From NCBI GenBank assembly GCA_039566865.1, contig CM076944.1, positions 7,090,501 to 7,154,500 on the forward strand: a stretch of 64,000 nucleotides of DNA. Reading direction: 5' to 3'. Made by a program: the position numbers and the translations under genes. Source of the DNA: Aurelia coerulea. Taxonomy: Eukaryota > Cnidaria > Scyphozoa > Semaeostomeae > Ulmaridae. Of the stretch, positions 35,301-47,300 are shown piece by piece (the first letter of the stretch is position 1; every line of letters begins with the position of its first letter). The notes under the pieces are model-generated. The model made no database searches. It saw only the letters and a list, made by a program, of their open reading frames with translations, and was not told where the DNA came from.

Positions 35301-38300
35301 CATTTGTAAGCCTTGCATCCTTGGCAATTATTGCTGTAATACCTTGCCTCAAGAAGGGTTTCTACCAAAGAGTCATGGGCTACTTGGTCGCTTTAGCTGT
35401 TGGTACGCTTGCTGGAGATGCACTGCTGCATCTAATACCGCATGTAAGTAACTTTGATATATTTTGCATTCCTTTACGTATCGCTCAGTGGAAAAATTCT
35501 CGCGAATACTCAGCTATAAACCCTTTTTGGTCTGGGGAGAGCAATATTTTCTGGTAAATGGCGGACACAAATCTGGTAAATGGCTGGCAAAGGGCTTTAA
35601 ACGATCACGATCAAGAGTTAAAAAAACATTTGCCCAAAATGTAACCGAAAATAGATTTTATCAATAGTGAGCCTCCTTAACCCATTGTCGATGTTTTTGT
35701 TTTGAATTTGGTTCTAATTGGTAGTGAGCAACTTTCGCGCTATTCGACAGTTTTGATATTTTAGTAGTGAGCTACTACCTTAAAGTAGACATCCACCTTG
35801 AGTGACTGCATTTGAAGGGCCTGTTTCAACCAGCGTACCTTGCACTCGCTATTTTCATGGCCTTTGAATCAGCAACCCAACAAGCAAGAAATTGCATGTG
35901 CAAGGCTAGACTGATTATATGTTCGTAGGTTATCGCTATTGATAGACTGATGGACGCTATAACTACTGGAACGACAACAACAACATCAATTCACTTCAAT
36001 TAGATGAGCGTAAGTTGAGGGTCCTTGTGTAGTGAGGCTAGTGCAAGGTATGCTGGTTGAAACGGGCCTTTTACAAATGGTGCATTTTAATTGGCCAATC
36101 TAGCAACTCGAATTCATTTGATTGGTTGAAATTTAACCTGGTTTAGATAAAGCTGGCATACCCTATTTCTATGGGTTTAACTATATGTCAGTGTGAATGC
36201 TGTTTGAGGTGGCTATCTACCATTGTGAAATTGAACTTGCGTGTCTGAGTGATATAAAATGAATTTCACGAAGAAACACAATCGGTTAAGGTGGTTCACT
36301 ACTAGTGAAAAATCTAACACTCACTTTGTGTCCTATCGTTCATGCTTCTAAAATTCATGTGATCTTCGGGTAGACTTCTGGGGGTTCAAAATCTATTAAG
36401 GTTTGCGCCACGAAACCAAAGTTGTATGCCACTAATAATGATTGCTTTTGCGTCGGACCTGTCTAAACCATTGAGGTTGTCGGCATTATTTTAATCTGCT
36501 TAACAAACGTACTTTTCATTTTTACCGACAAATTACATCAACAAAATTTGAAACAAAGGCGTAATGATGGAGGAAAACCATAAGCCCTGGTGAGACGTTG
36601 CTAAAATCTCATTGAACATGAACCAACAGTTGTTGGCATCGGTTCATTTCATACCGGGTGAGTCAGAAAAAAGGATCCCCGCTTGGAAGGCCACTGCTCC
36701 ATGAATATCAAAGTAATAATGTTGAAAAGTGTCTTGTTTTATTGCCAATATGTTCAATTAGGTTCAGTAATTTACCCGGCCTTCATCGGCCATTCCTTCC
36801 TGTGGATATGGGCGATTTTTTGCAGAAAGCCCCTTCAAAAAACTTGCAAACCCGAATGAAAACAATGGTTTCATCATGGCGAAGAGACATTGAGCTATTC
36901 GATAAAACAAAAATTTCTTAAATCCGTCTTATAAATCCAGAGATATGATTTTTTAAAGTTTGACTAAATTGCGAACTGTTGTTTACATTGCAATTTCCGG
37001 CCTTTTGTTTGTTGTATTGTTGAAAACCCAGAAATTCAAATTCTTGTATCTCTTCAATAAATGCACCGATTTTTTTAAACTTTTTTTTGTCTTACAGGTA
37101 AACACCTAAGCTATCTAAAAATACAAAGCTTTTTTTAAAATCTCAAGTTGGTATATCAATATTTGTCAAAATGGCGTATGACCCTTTTAAGCACGAAAAC
37201 CAGGCAAATTATCAACATTCCGTCTGCTATAGTGAAAACAAAAAATCTAACTAAATCTTACTCTTCGAAAAAAATATTAAAATTGAATATGATGTCTTGA
37301 GAGAATTTCTGCCAAAGGATTCGTACAGCTTCGTACAGGAAAAAAAGTTATCACACATTTGGTATGGTAGGTCCTTTTCAGTTTGTGTTTGGTTATGGTC
37401 GTACTCACTGAAACCTTGACGACCAACTGTTGATAAAGATCTTGTTCTGGTATAACATTTTCATGCTTCTTGTCTGTCGACTCGGTTTTTATCTTTATCT
37501 TGATTCCATAGTCAATGAAAATGTTAACTGACTGTCTTCAAGGGCTTCGATATGGTAGGGAAGAGGCGTCAATAGTCCGGATATGCTTGTGGCGACTTTT
37601 ATTGGAACATAACTACTGCCTACCACTATCACTACTTTTCCATTCACTTATTCGCCTTAAATGCCTCTTTGTTTAAGGCAAGGCAACTTTACCTTGTTAT
37701 TTCAAAATATATATTCAACTTTTAAACTTTGATAGTACGCATAGAGAGTGTCTACAGCTCAAAATTGATGACATTCACATAAACTCATATGAAACTGCAA
37801 AACAATAAAAAAAATTTTTCTCGTAACTATGACTGACCCAAGCCAAGCCTGTATCTTTCACATGCCTCATTGAGAAGCAGAATTTTTCTATGTTAATTTC
37901 CAAGTCAGTTCCTACCACAAAATAAAACCATAGGCGTAGGAGATAGGGGGCTAGGGGGGGCTGCAGCCCCCAACGTCAGAAAAATTTGCAAAAATCGTCT
38001 ATAATCGGGCAGAAATCCGCCTCAAGTCGGGCAAAATTTCCTCAAACAATGGATGTTTTGTCGGGCAGCCCCCCCAAATTTTATCTTCCCCTACGCCGAT
38101 GAATAAAACAATGACTGTTAAAACACAACACTGCTGGCCTGTGGTCTTTAAACCATTCCAATAGCTACGTGTCACAAAATCAATCACGTTTATCGCAACG
38201 AATGGCGAGCTTTATGATTTCATAGTTGAAAACGGTGATTTAAAGGATAAAAGTACGAAGTAGAACATGAAATATACTGCGAAATTTAAGGATCTAGCTG

Positions 38301-41300
38301 ATAAACTGATAGAGGAAAGGGGGGCTGAAGGAAGACGCATATAAAATTAAATTAGTACTCCAAAAAATTGCATCAAGTTAAAGTCAAGGATGAGGCGATG
38401 AGGCGTGTAAAAGAAAGAGTGTTCAGCGATGAAGTCGATGAACGAGGTAAAAAACGTAGCCGACCAAGATCAGGCAGTCAGTTATCATTAAAGTGAGGTG
38501 ATCGATACACTAAACCGAGAAGAGGCCTTATCAAGGACATGTACAATGAGAATTAGATTATCGACCAAAAACTAAATACTTTAGAGACACAAGCTTTACT
38601 CAAGTAAAGCTAAGATAGTTGAAAGTAGTTTGCATAAACACTGTTCGTATGCGGAACAGTTCAATCATGTACAAAGCCAAAAATCATTGCCAAAAAATCA
38701 ACGTTAAACCAAAAGGGCCTATCATTCCAAATGTGTGATAACTTTTTTTCCTGTACGAAGCTGTACGAATCCTTGGGTAGAAATTCTCTCAAGACATCAT
38801 ATTCAATTGTGATATTTTTAGCTTAATGTCTCTTCACCATGATGAAACCCTCAAATAGTGTATACTCGTATTTTCATTTTTTGGGATTAATTCCCCTGTC
38901 TGGATCACAGTGCATCGATACCAGGAGGAGGACTTGTTCATCCTCCCAAGAGGGTAGCACGTGCTGAAGCGTCCACAAGTCATTGCTGTAAGGCATTGTA
39001 AGGCAGAAATATTAGGGAAATCTGTTCATGATTTTTGGCACGTTTTGAAGGTTTTTTGAAGAGGCTTTCTGGAGAAAATCCCTCATAATTTCAGAATGGA
39101 GCAGCCGATTTCAGTCAGGTAAATTTCATAGTAGATTTGAACATTTCTACCATAAAACTATATCTTTGCCGATATCATTGTTTTGATATCCAGGGAGCCG
39201 TGACCTTTCAAACGGGGATTCTTTTTTCTGACTCACCCGGTAGATTGTCAAACGCAGCCAAAATTTCACTGAACATCACCAAACATTTGTCATTTGTTGG
39301 TTGTTTTTTACACGAAACGGGCAGAACCGTAGGCCCCAGTTAAACAACATCGGATGTTTTGACTTCCCGCAACCCCAACGCAATATTACAGAGTGAAGCT
39401 CACTTTGCTACTTCTCTTCTGCAGAGTGAAAGTCACTCTGCTTGGGAGGGCACGTGAAAAATGATATGTGTTGTTTATCTGTATGAGTCCGCAATTAAAG
39501 TCACTACGGGACTTCATTCTTATGGCAAGGACAATGAAGACTGCCTCGTAATGAGATGGAATTTTCAAGATCTATGATATCATCTCATCATGATCTCATC
39601 TCATCTCATCTCATCTCATCTCATCTCATCTCATCTCATCTCATCTCATCTCATCTCATCTCATCTCATCTTGTCTTGTCTCATTGATGTTGTTGTTGTT
39701 GTTGTTGTCGCTCCAGTGAGGGCTCTATTCCCTAAAACTGTGAAGCCAGACCAAAATCTTAATCGGCGACAATTTTTTCTTCGCCCTAGTGCGCTAATAG
39801 GAATATGGCTCAGCGAAAGGCGTTTTTGCAATTATGGCTTGATGAAACATTCATCTAGGTACTGATAGCTAGTTTTATGGTACAGCAGTTCTGGAAAACT
39901 GCGTTTGTGGCGTTTTAGGCTTGGTGCTTTTGAGAAACAAATGGCATGTATAGAATCAGTACGAGGCTAATCCGTTTCTGCAAGTGTAGGGAAATGAGTC
40001 ATAGTTGTACTGGTATCATTTCAGTCAAAAAGCGAAACTACGTACGTCATGTATTGATTCTAGTCTTTTGGGTCACTTGGTAATTGTGCGAGACAAGGCG
40101 GTGTATGTCATATGACCTAGAACACAGAAATTAAGAATTACGTTATCCTCACTACAGACGTTTGTTGAATATTAAGAATAACCAAAAATTCTCTTTTGTG
40201 ACTATATTTTCGAGGTCTGGGCGCCGTTGAAAGTGTCGAAAGGGCTCATCTCTTTTAATGCCAGAAACAAGATAAGTGATAGAGGCTATGACGTCTTGAT
40301 AGGTTAAACGTGACAATGTTTGTTGGGAAATTAAACAAGGTCAAGGTATAACTCCTATTTTTACTATGAGAAACTTGTTGGCACTGATTTTTGTAGCAGA
40401 GCTTTTGAACGTAAGACCCAAGTTATGTTCAAATCGATTTTGGATTTACCTGCTTGAAACAACGGCGCCTACCTTGTAGGAAGTGTGTTATTCCCGGTAC
40501 TGTACGCGTAGTAATTGGTGTCCTATGACCCGGTCCTGCTAATCTTTTTCAAATTCTAACGCCTGTTAGTGTTGACCAATCAAAAATCATGCTGTCTGAT
40601 TCCCTGTGGCCAGATCGTATAGCAGTTGATCTTGTGTTACATAAACACCGGAATTTGAAACCACGAAGTTATTCATACGTCATCTCGACCTTGAGAGGAC
40701 TGACTTTGTGTACTGCTGTGTCACGGTACGGTTCTAGGACACTCTCTGTACTGGGTCACAGGACACCTATTGCTCTACAGTACTGGGAATAAACACACTT
40801 CCTACAAGGTAGGCGCCCTTGCTTGAAATCGGTCATTTCCTTCTCAAATTATGAGGGATAGATCCCCCTCAAGAAACCTTCAACCGTGGCCTAAGATCAT
40901 GACCAAATTCTGTAATATTTCTGCCTTACAGCAATGGCCCTTAGATGCTTTAACATGTGTTGTTCCTTTGGGAGGATGAAACTATCCCTAAGATCACAAA
41001 TTAAGACGAGTATTCACGTCAAGTGGTATCCTTGACACGGCCTAGGCTCGCAATGCGCAGATTTCTCTTGCACAGAAGCCATTCTTAGACTACGTTCACA
41101 CGACACACGACACCGGGACAATTTAAAAATGGCATGAAATTGTTATGGAGAGGCCTCCAGTTCATACGACACACGACACCGGGACAATTTAAAAATGGCA
41201 TGAAATTGTTATGGAGAGGCCTCCAGTTCATACGACACACGACACCGGGACAATTTAAAAATGGCATGAAATTGTTATGGAGAGGCCTCCAGTTCATACG

Positions 41301-44300
41301 ACACACGACACCGGGACAATTTAAAAATGGCATGAAATTGTTATGGAGAGGCCTCCAGTTCATACGACACACGACACCGGGACAATTTAAAAATGGCATG
41401 AAATTGTTATGGAGAGGCCTCCAGTTCATACGACACACGACACCGGGACAATTTAAAAATGGCATGAAATTGTTATGGAGAGGCCTCCAGTTCATACGAC
41501 ACACGACACCGGGACAATTTAAAAATGGCATGAAATTGTTATGGAGAGGCCTCCAGTTCATACGACACACGACACCGGGACAATTTAAAAATGGCATGAA
41601 ATTGTTATGGAGAGGCCTCCAGTTCATACGACACACGACACCGGGACAATTTAAAAATGGCATGAAATTGTTATGGAGAGGCCTCCAGTTCATACGACAC
41701 ACGACACCGGGACAATTTAAAAATGGCATGAAATTGTTATGGAGAGGCCTCCAGTTCATACGACACACGACACCGGGACAATTTAAAAATGGCATGAAAT
41801 TGTTATGGAGAGGCCTCCAGTTCATACGACACACGACACCGGGACAATTTAAAAATGGCATGAAATTGTTATGGAGAGGCCTCCAGTTCATACGACACAC
41901 GACACCGGGACAATTTAAAAATGGCATGAAATTGTTATGGAGAGGCCTCCAGTTCATACGAAAACAACACTTTTTGCCGGCAAAATTTGAAAACGGCGGA
42001 TTTTGAAAATGGAACTGTAACCAGCACAAGTTGAAAACGGCATCATGTGAACACTCAAAACGACGAAAACGAGACATTTTCAACACTTTCGCAACGAGAC
42101 TGATTGCTTCTTTAGGCCAAGATGAATTTCTTTATCGTCAATATCCAGCCTCTTTGTCGCAAAGTTTACAGTTTACTCTAGCTAAAATTTCAGAAATCTT
42201 GATACCGTCACATTTTTGCCGTTTTGAAAATGTGTCGTCATCGTGGGGAGGCACTGGTCTTATTGGGATATCGGTAACACAAGCGCTTCAAGGGTAGATT
42301 CAGTTTGGTACAGAAATTAAGCTTCGAGTTGCTCGAATCAAAAAATCTTATTGTCGCGTGTAGTGCAAATTTGTACAAAGATGAACAAGTAAATGAAGTA
42401 AAAATTCGTAAAATAGAAGCACTTTGATGCGAATTGAAATAGGCACGACGTTTCGAGCATAGCCCGTTATCAAGCCTTGTTCCTTGTTTATCGCTGTTAA
42501 TTGTTGATCATGATGAAAATCTTAATCAAATTATTGTAGAGAGATGCAAGCTAACTTTCGCTCTTTTATTGCAGGCTTTCCAGAGTTCGCGTAGCAGTTC
42601 TGAAGCAGAACACAAGAAAAACATTTGGAAGTCATGTTTCATTCTCTTGGGGATGTATGCATTTTTCTTTGTCGAGCAAATGATGAAAGCAAAAGAACAA
42701 TTAGGATGTTGTAATAAAAAAAAGGTATTTATCAGCTACAATGCCTGCTAAAAGTCTTGGAACACCTTTGCTATTTTTGCCTTTTTTTGCGATTTCCCTC
42801 TCTTCCCCTCTTTTTTGCGATTTCCCCCTCTTCCCCTGATAAAATGGGGATGGCAGGACGATTCGCGACTCTGATGGAATGCTAGGACAATAACCTTGCA
42901 AATCAACATTGTTTCGGAGGTGAGGGGGTGTTTAAACCTAATCGCTATGGTTAGAACTGCGGATTGTCAAGAAATGGCCTAAGTGTTCCAAGGACTTTTG
43001 GCAGGCATTGTAGCAGTATCAATAGGACTGAGGTCGCAGTGCATTAGATTATGACTCCGTAGGTCATGTTTAAAGGGTCTTGAAGGGGTTACATGGGATG
43101 TGAGATTTCCCTAAGTGACACTCCTAAATTCTTTGATAATTTCCCAATTATTTATTATTATTTTATTATAACATTCTTTAAAGTTGGTTGTTAGAAATAG
43201 CTCTACTTCAAGAACTAATAAAGACAAAAACAAAATAAATTACAGTTCATGATAAGAAACGAAAATACCCTAAAATACCCTATGTACAAATTTTGCAACG
43301 GCAAGTCTCTCCAATCAATTTTTTTATGCATGACTTGAAAGAACAGACGGAGGCGGCAATTTTTGTATCATTAGGCAGGGAATTCCATAATATGCTACCA
43401 CGAAAAGATAAACTATCGTTGCCATAAGTAGTTGTTTTAGTTTGAGGCAACATCAACAGATTCTTTGATCTTAGAACGAGAGCTGAGTTTTCTTATAGAG
43501 AGTATCTTGCAATGATAAGAAGGGATTTTCAGTTTCCATCTGTTGGGAGATGTGCGCCTGCACCCCTCATGATGAAATTTCGATAAATTCCAGTTGTGTT
43601 TCATCTCAGGCTTGTTTAAAGGGTCTTGAAGGAGTTACATGGGATGTGAGATTTGCCTAAATGACACTCCTAAATTCTTTGATAATTTCCCAATGAGAGC
43701 TGAGTTTTCTTATTAAGAGTATCTTGCAATGATAAGAAGGGATTTTCAGTTTCTATCTGTTGGGAGATGTGCGCCCGTACCTCTCGTGATGAAATCTCGA
43801 TAAATTCCAGTTGTGTTTCATCTCAGGCTTGTTTAAAGGGTCTTGAAGGAGTTACATGGGATGTGAGATTTGCCTAAATGACACTCCTAAATTCTTTGAT
43901 AATTTCCCAATGAGAGCTGAGTTTTCTTATTGAGAGTATCTTGCAATGATAAGAAGGGATTTTCAGTTTCTATCTGTTGGGAGATGTGCGCCCGTACCCC
44001 TCGTGATGAAATCTCGATAAATTCCAGTTGTGTTTCATCTCAGGCTTCCGACGCCCACGCTGACGAAGAAGCGAAGCAGCCGCTAAATGACAATTCAATG
44101 ATGACATTTAAGGAGATGACCAAGAAAGAAGAAGCAGAGAAAAATGGTGAACCAAAAGGTCATGGACCAAAAGATGATTCCAATGATTCCCCTGATGCAA
44201 TGTCTGATACTGAGCTGATTGCATTTCCTGTTGATAGTAATCACCATGACCATGACCCGCATAATCATCTGGAACTCCATGATCATCATCAGGTAAGGAA

Positions 44301-47300
44301 AAGTGACTGTTGATGTCAATTTTTGAGAAACAAGGACAGATTTTGTAAGACAATGGCACGAGTTGGTTTTGATTGACACCGCAATTCAAAGCAATTATCG
44401 GCTGCAGGCAAAGGAAATTCTCTCAACCAGATAATCAGAACTCGCAAAGCGGCAAAAGATTCTCTGAAACCCAGGTAGCTAGCTCGCTCGTTGTGCACTC
44501 CAGAATTTCTTAGCAAACCAAAAAAGGACTTTCAAAGTTATTTAATTCTTGTAACTGTTGCCAAAACTTCCTTAAAGAGCCACTGCTGACATAAGTGCTT
44601 TGCGCGCTTAGAAAATTGAAATGAGGTAAACACCAATGGCGACGAAGAACAATGTTTTGTTTATATTTCCGTCATTGCTGAAAACAAGAGAGGAACATTT
44701 CACACGTATTAACCACAATTCTATAGGCCCTTTCTTTACTTATAGCGTCTGTTTTATTATGTTAATTTGAAATACAGTCCTCTTTCGTAATTTAAACTTC
44801 GTATTTGAACCGTTCGATATGGCAAACTAAACCGTACAACAACAAGAACGACAGGAAATAATCCACATATCTACGGATCACGCATCATGACCGTCCAAGA
44901 AGAAAGCGATGAAGATAATGGTGGAGGAGGCAACAGTGGAATTGAGGTAGGCTTCTTTCCACATCCGCGATAATGTTGACATGCTAGGCCAAAAAACACT
45001 TTTAGACACCCAGAAAGTCGAAGAAGCAATGCATTGTGGGATTCGCACAGGCGCAAAGCACATATGTCAGCAGTGGCTCTTTAAGAATTCCAGTCTCCAA
45101 AAACGTGGAATGAAAACGTAATCGATGAGAGACGGGGCCATTCCAAATTGTGCTGAACAGGATTCCTCCAAGCATCCATAACCTTGATTCAATGTTGGAG
45201 AAAGGCAGTTTATCGAAAGTGGTTTTGAAATTCTATTTGATTTGCTTTGAATAAACGAGATTCTACTTTCACAAAATATGCAATTTAGGGGCGTCTGGTT
45301 TCAGCTTTCGCACAAACTTGGACTTCGAAAGCTCGTAACTCTGTGAATATTTAGCCGATTTGCTAGCTTCTGGTGTCTAAAATTAAGTTAAAACCTCAGC
45401 AATATGGTTATCTCACCATGGAGACCGTTCAGTATTTCGCCATTTTCTAATATTTAATCAAACATCGAACAACTTTTTTGGGACACCCTGTATGATCTTA
45501 GGATTGCAAATGTCCCATTCTTCAATTACTTTCCTTAGTTGAAGGGTAATGAATTGTCATCTCCCTTCATTTAAATATATCTTAATTACTATGGTCGATT
45601 TAGTACAAATCCAGCATAAAATCAAAGGCTAGGCAGGTTGCTAGATAGTTAGAGGAAATTCCCTGTCCATCTCTAAATTTTCTGGATTGACACACAAATC
45701 ACTGCCAACCATCACAGTAAATTTAACACATATCTGATTTCATCTTCCTGGTGTCAAATCAGTTTCTCTTAATCCTCCAGATAAAGTGCAGATTAATTAC
45801 CAACACCAGGAATTAAGTGCTATCTAACCCACGAAGGTTGTCACCATTTACTCACTAAATCATCGCAGGAAGCTTGTGGAAGATCTGACCTTTTTATCGG
45901 CTGACCCAATATGGACCCCTAATAGTGATGCACACTTGCTATTAGAACTTTGAAGAGCCATCGTCACCCAGGGTCCAGTGGCGTAACGGAGAAATTTTTG
46001 ATTTTTGAAACCATACCCTCTAGAACCTTGAAAAATGCATTTTATGTTGAAATGAAAATTTTACAGAGGAGAAACCAACAGTAAGTGTAGCACATTCATA
46101 TGAATTGCATTCAAAAAGTTAACATAAAGTACTAGTTTACCTAACAAACTGTTATCATTCGGTCTGGAATTGTATGATATCTTAAAAAACTTTTAAAGAA
46201 ATACGACATTATTTAAAGCTTCAACGTTTCAACAGCATCTTAGCAAACATAATGCAAAGTCACAGTATGTTATTAGGTGCTCTTGCTCACAAGTACTGAT
46301 GTTGCAGAAATAAAGTTTAGAACAAACTATACTGAATAGTAAACAAAAACGGAATGAATGAGTCCAGTGTTGTGCTAGCAATACTGGTTAGTAAGGATGG
46401 CTTTTAGCACAGTATGGCAAAAAAGCATACAATATGAAAAATTTGTTTGGGGCCCCTTTTAGTCGGGGGCCCTTAGTTCTTGAACTAAGGTGGCCTAAAC
46501 TGCATTGCGTCACTGCCATGGTCCTTTGCGAGCACGCTACAATGTCAGACAATCTGGAAATCAAATTTGGCCTAAATGAAAAATATGGATTCACACTGTC
46601 GTAGTTGAAACTGGCAAGGAAACTATGACAAAAACGAAAGTTGATTTTCTTTCAATTCAGTGAATGCAGTATGAATCCATGTTCCCGCGTAGGCCAAATT
46701 TTATTTTCAGACAGTCCGAAGTCTTAGCGTGCCCATAAAATGCCCACAAAGGACCCTGCGTGACAATGTTTCCTTTGATTAGAAAGGTGTGTGGTCGCCA
46801 CTAGATTCATGCCAAGAGCTACCTCGTAAAGTGACCATGTTTAACTGTAGGGCCATGGCGGTAGCTTTATTTGTATCTTAATCTGTAGCCAAAACGGTAA
46901 AAAGATTGTTCGTTACGTCTTTTGGCAACCAAGCCTTCCCGTAGCCTACCCACTTTGATCCCACTTTGGCAGGCCTTGGACCATTGTTTACAATGGCTCT
47001 TTAAATGGAACCCTGACAATAGTAGCTCCACACTTACGTTGCCCAATGTGTTGGTTATATAAGCGACCCTTGCTCAAGACTACAGTGAAGATAGGGAGTT
47101 GTTGTTTTAAGCTACAACTTTCCTAAGCTATTCAGCTATTTTCTGCCAACTTCCGTCTTTGTTTATTGCAAAATCTTGCAGAGGGTACGTGCCCCAGTGC
47201 CCCCGGTTGCTACGGCTATGATTACCCCCACCTTACCCTACAAATCATTGTTTTTGCAGGTTCCCCACGACTTGGAACACGACCATGGCCACTCGCACGG

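Larger units (their letters stand above)
35444..42574 (+). other. ZIP intron 3
   Basis: 7.1 kb. It contains a 2.6-kb foldback (36654-39240), the TCATC array, a hAT-like element and the 66-bp minisatellite. Unassigned stretches at 35660-36650 and 42090-42570 hold only end fragments (tagactgatta at about 35910). Confidence 0.7.
44293..47259 (+). other. ZIP intron 5
   Basis: 3.0 kb. It holds a half copy of the AACAAGG foldback (44329-44545) and a TTAA-flanked element (44576-45080). From 45090 to 47150 I see no repeat or exon that I can name, apart from a GTACGTGCCCC fragment near 47183. Confidence 0.6.

Noticed and set aside
35249..35557. 102-codon ORF as a separate gene
   Set aside because: Only 35274-35443 is coding (ZIP exon 3); the ORF reads through the donor into the intron.
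39590..39865. 91-codon ORF starting with ISSHL repeats
   Set aside because: Translation of the TCATC microsatellite.
41099..41960. CRISPR-like array
   Set aside because: The repeats are contiguous with no unique spacers, in an animal genome; it is a minisatellite.
41085..42086. 333-codon minus ORF and 290-codon plus ORF
   Set aside because: They are produced by a 66-bp tandem repeat whose length is a multiple of three; there is no independent coding signal.
43930..44313. 127-codon ORF start upstream of ZIP exon 5
   Set aside because: Positions before 44044 are intron (the 217-bp duplication); only 44044-44292 is coding.
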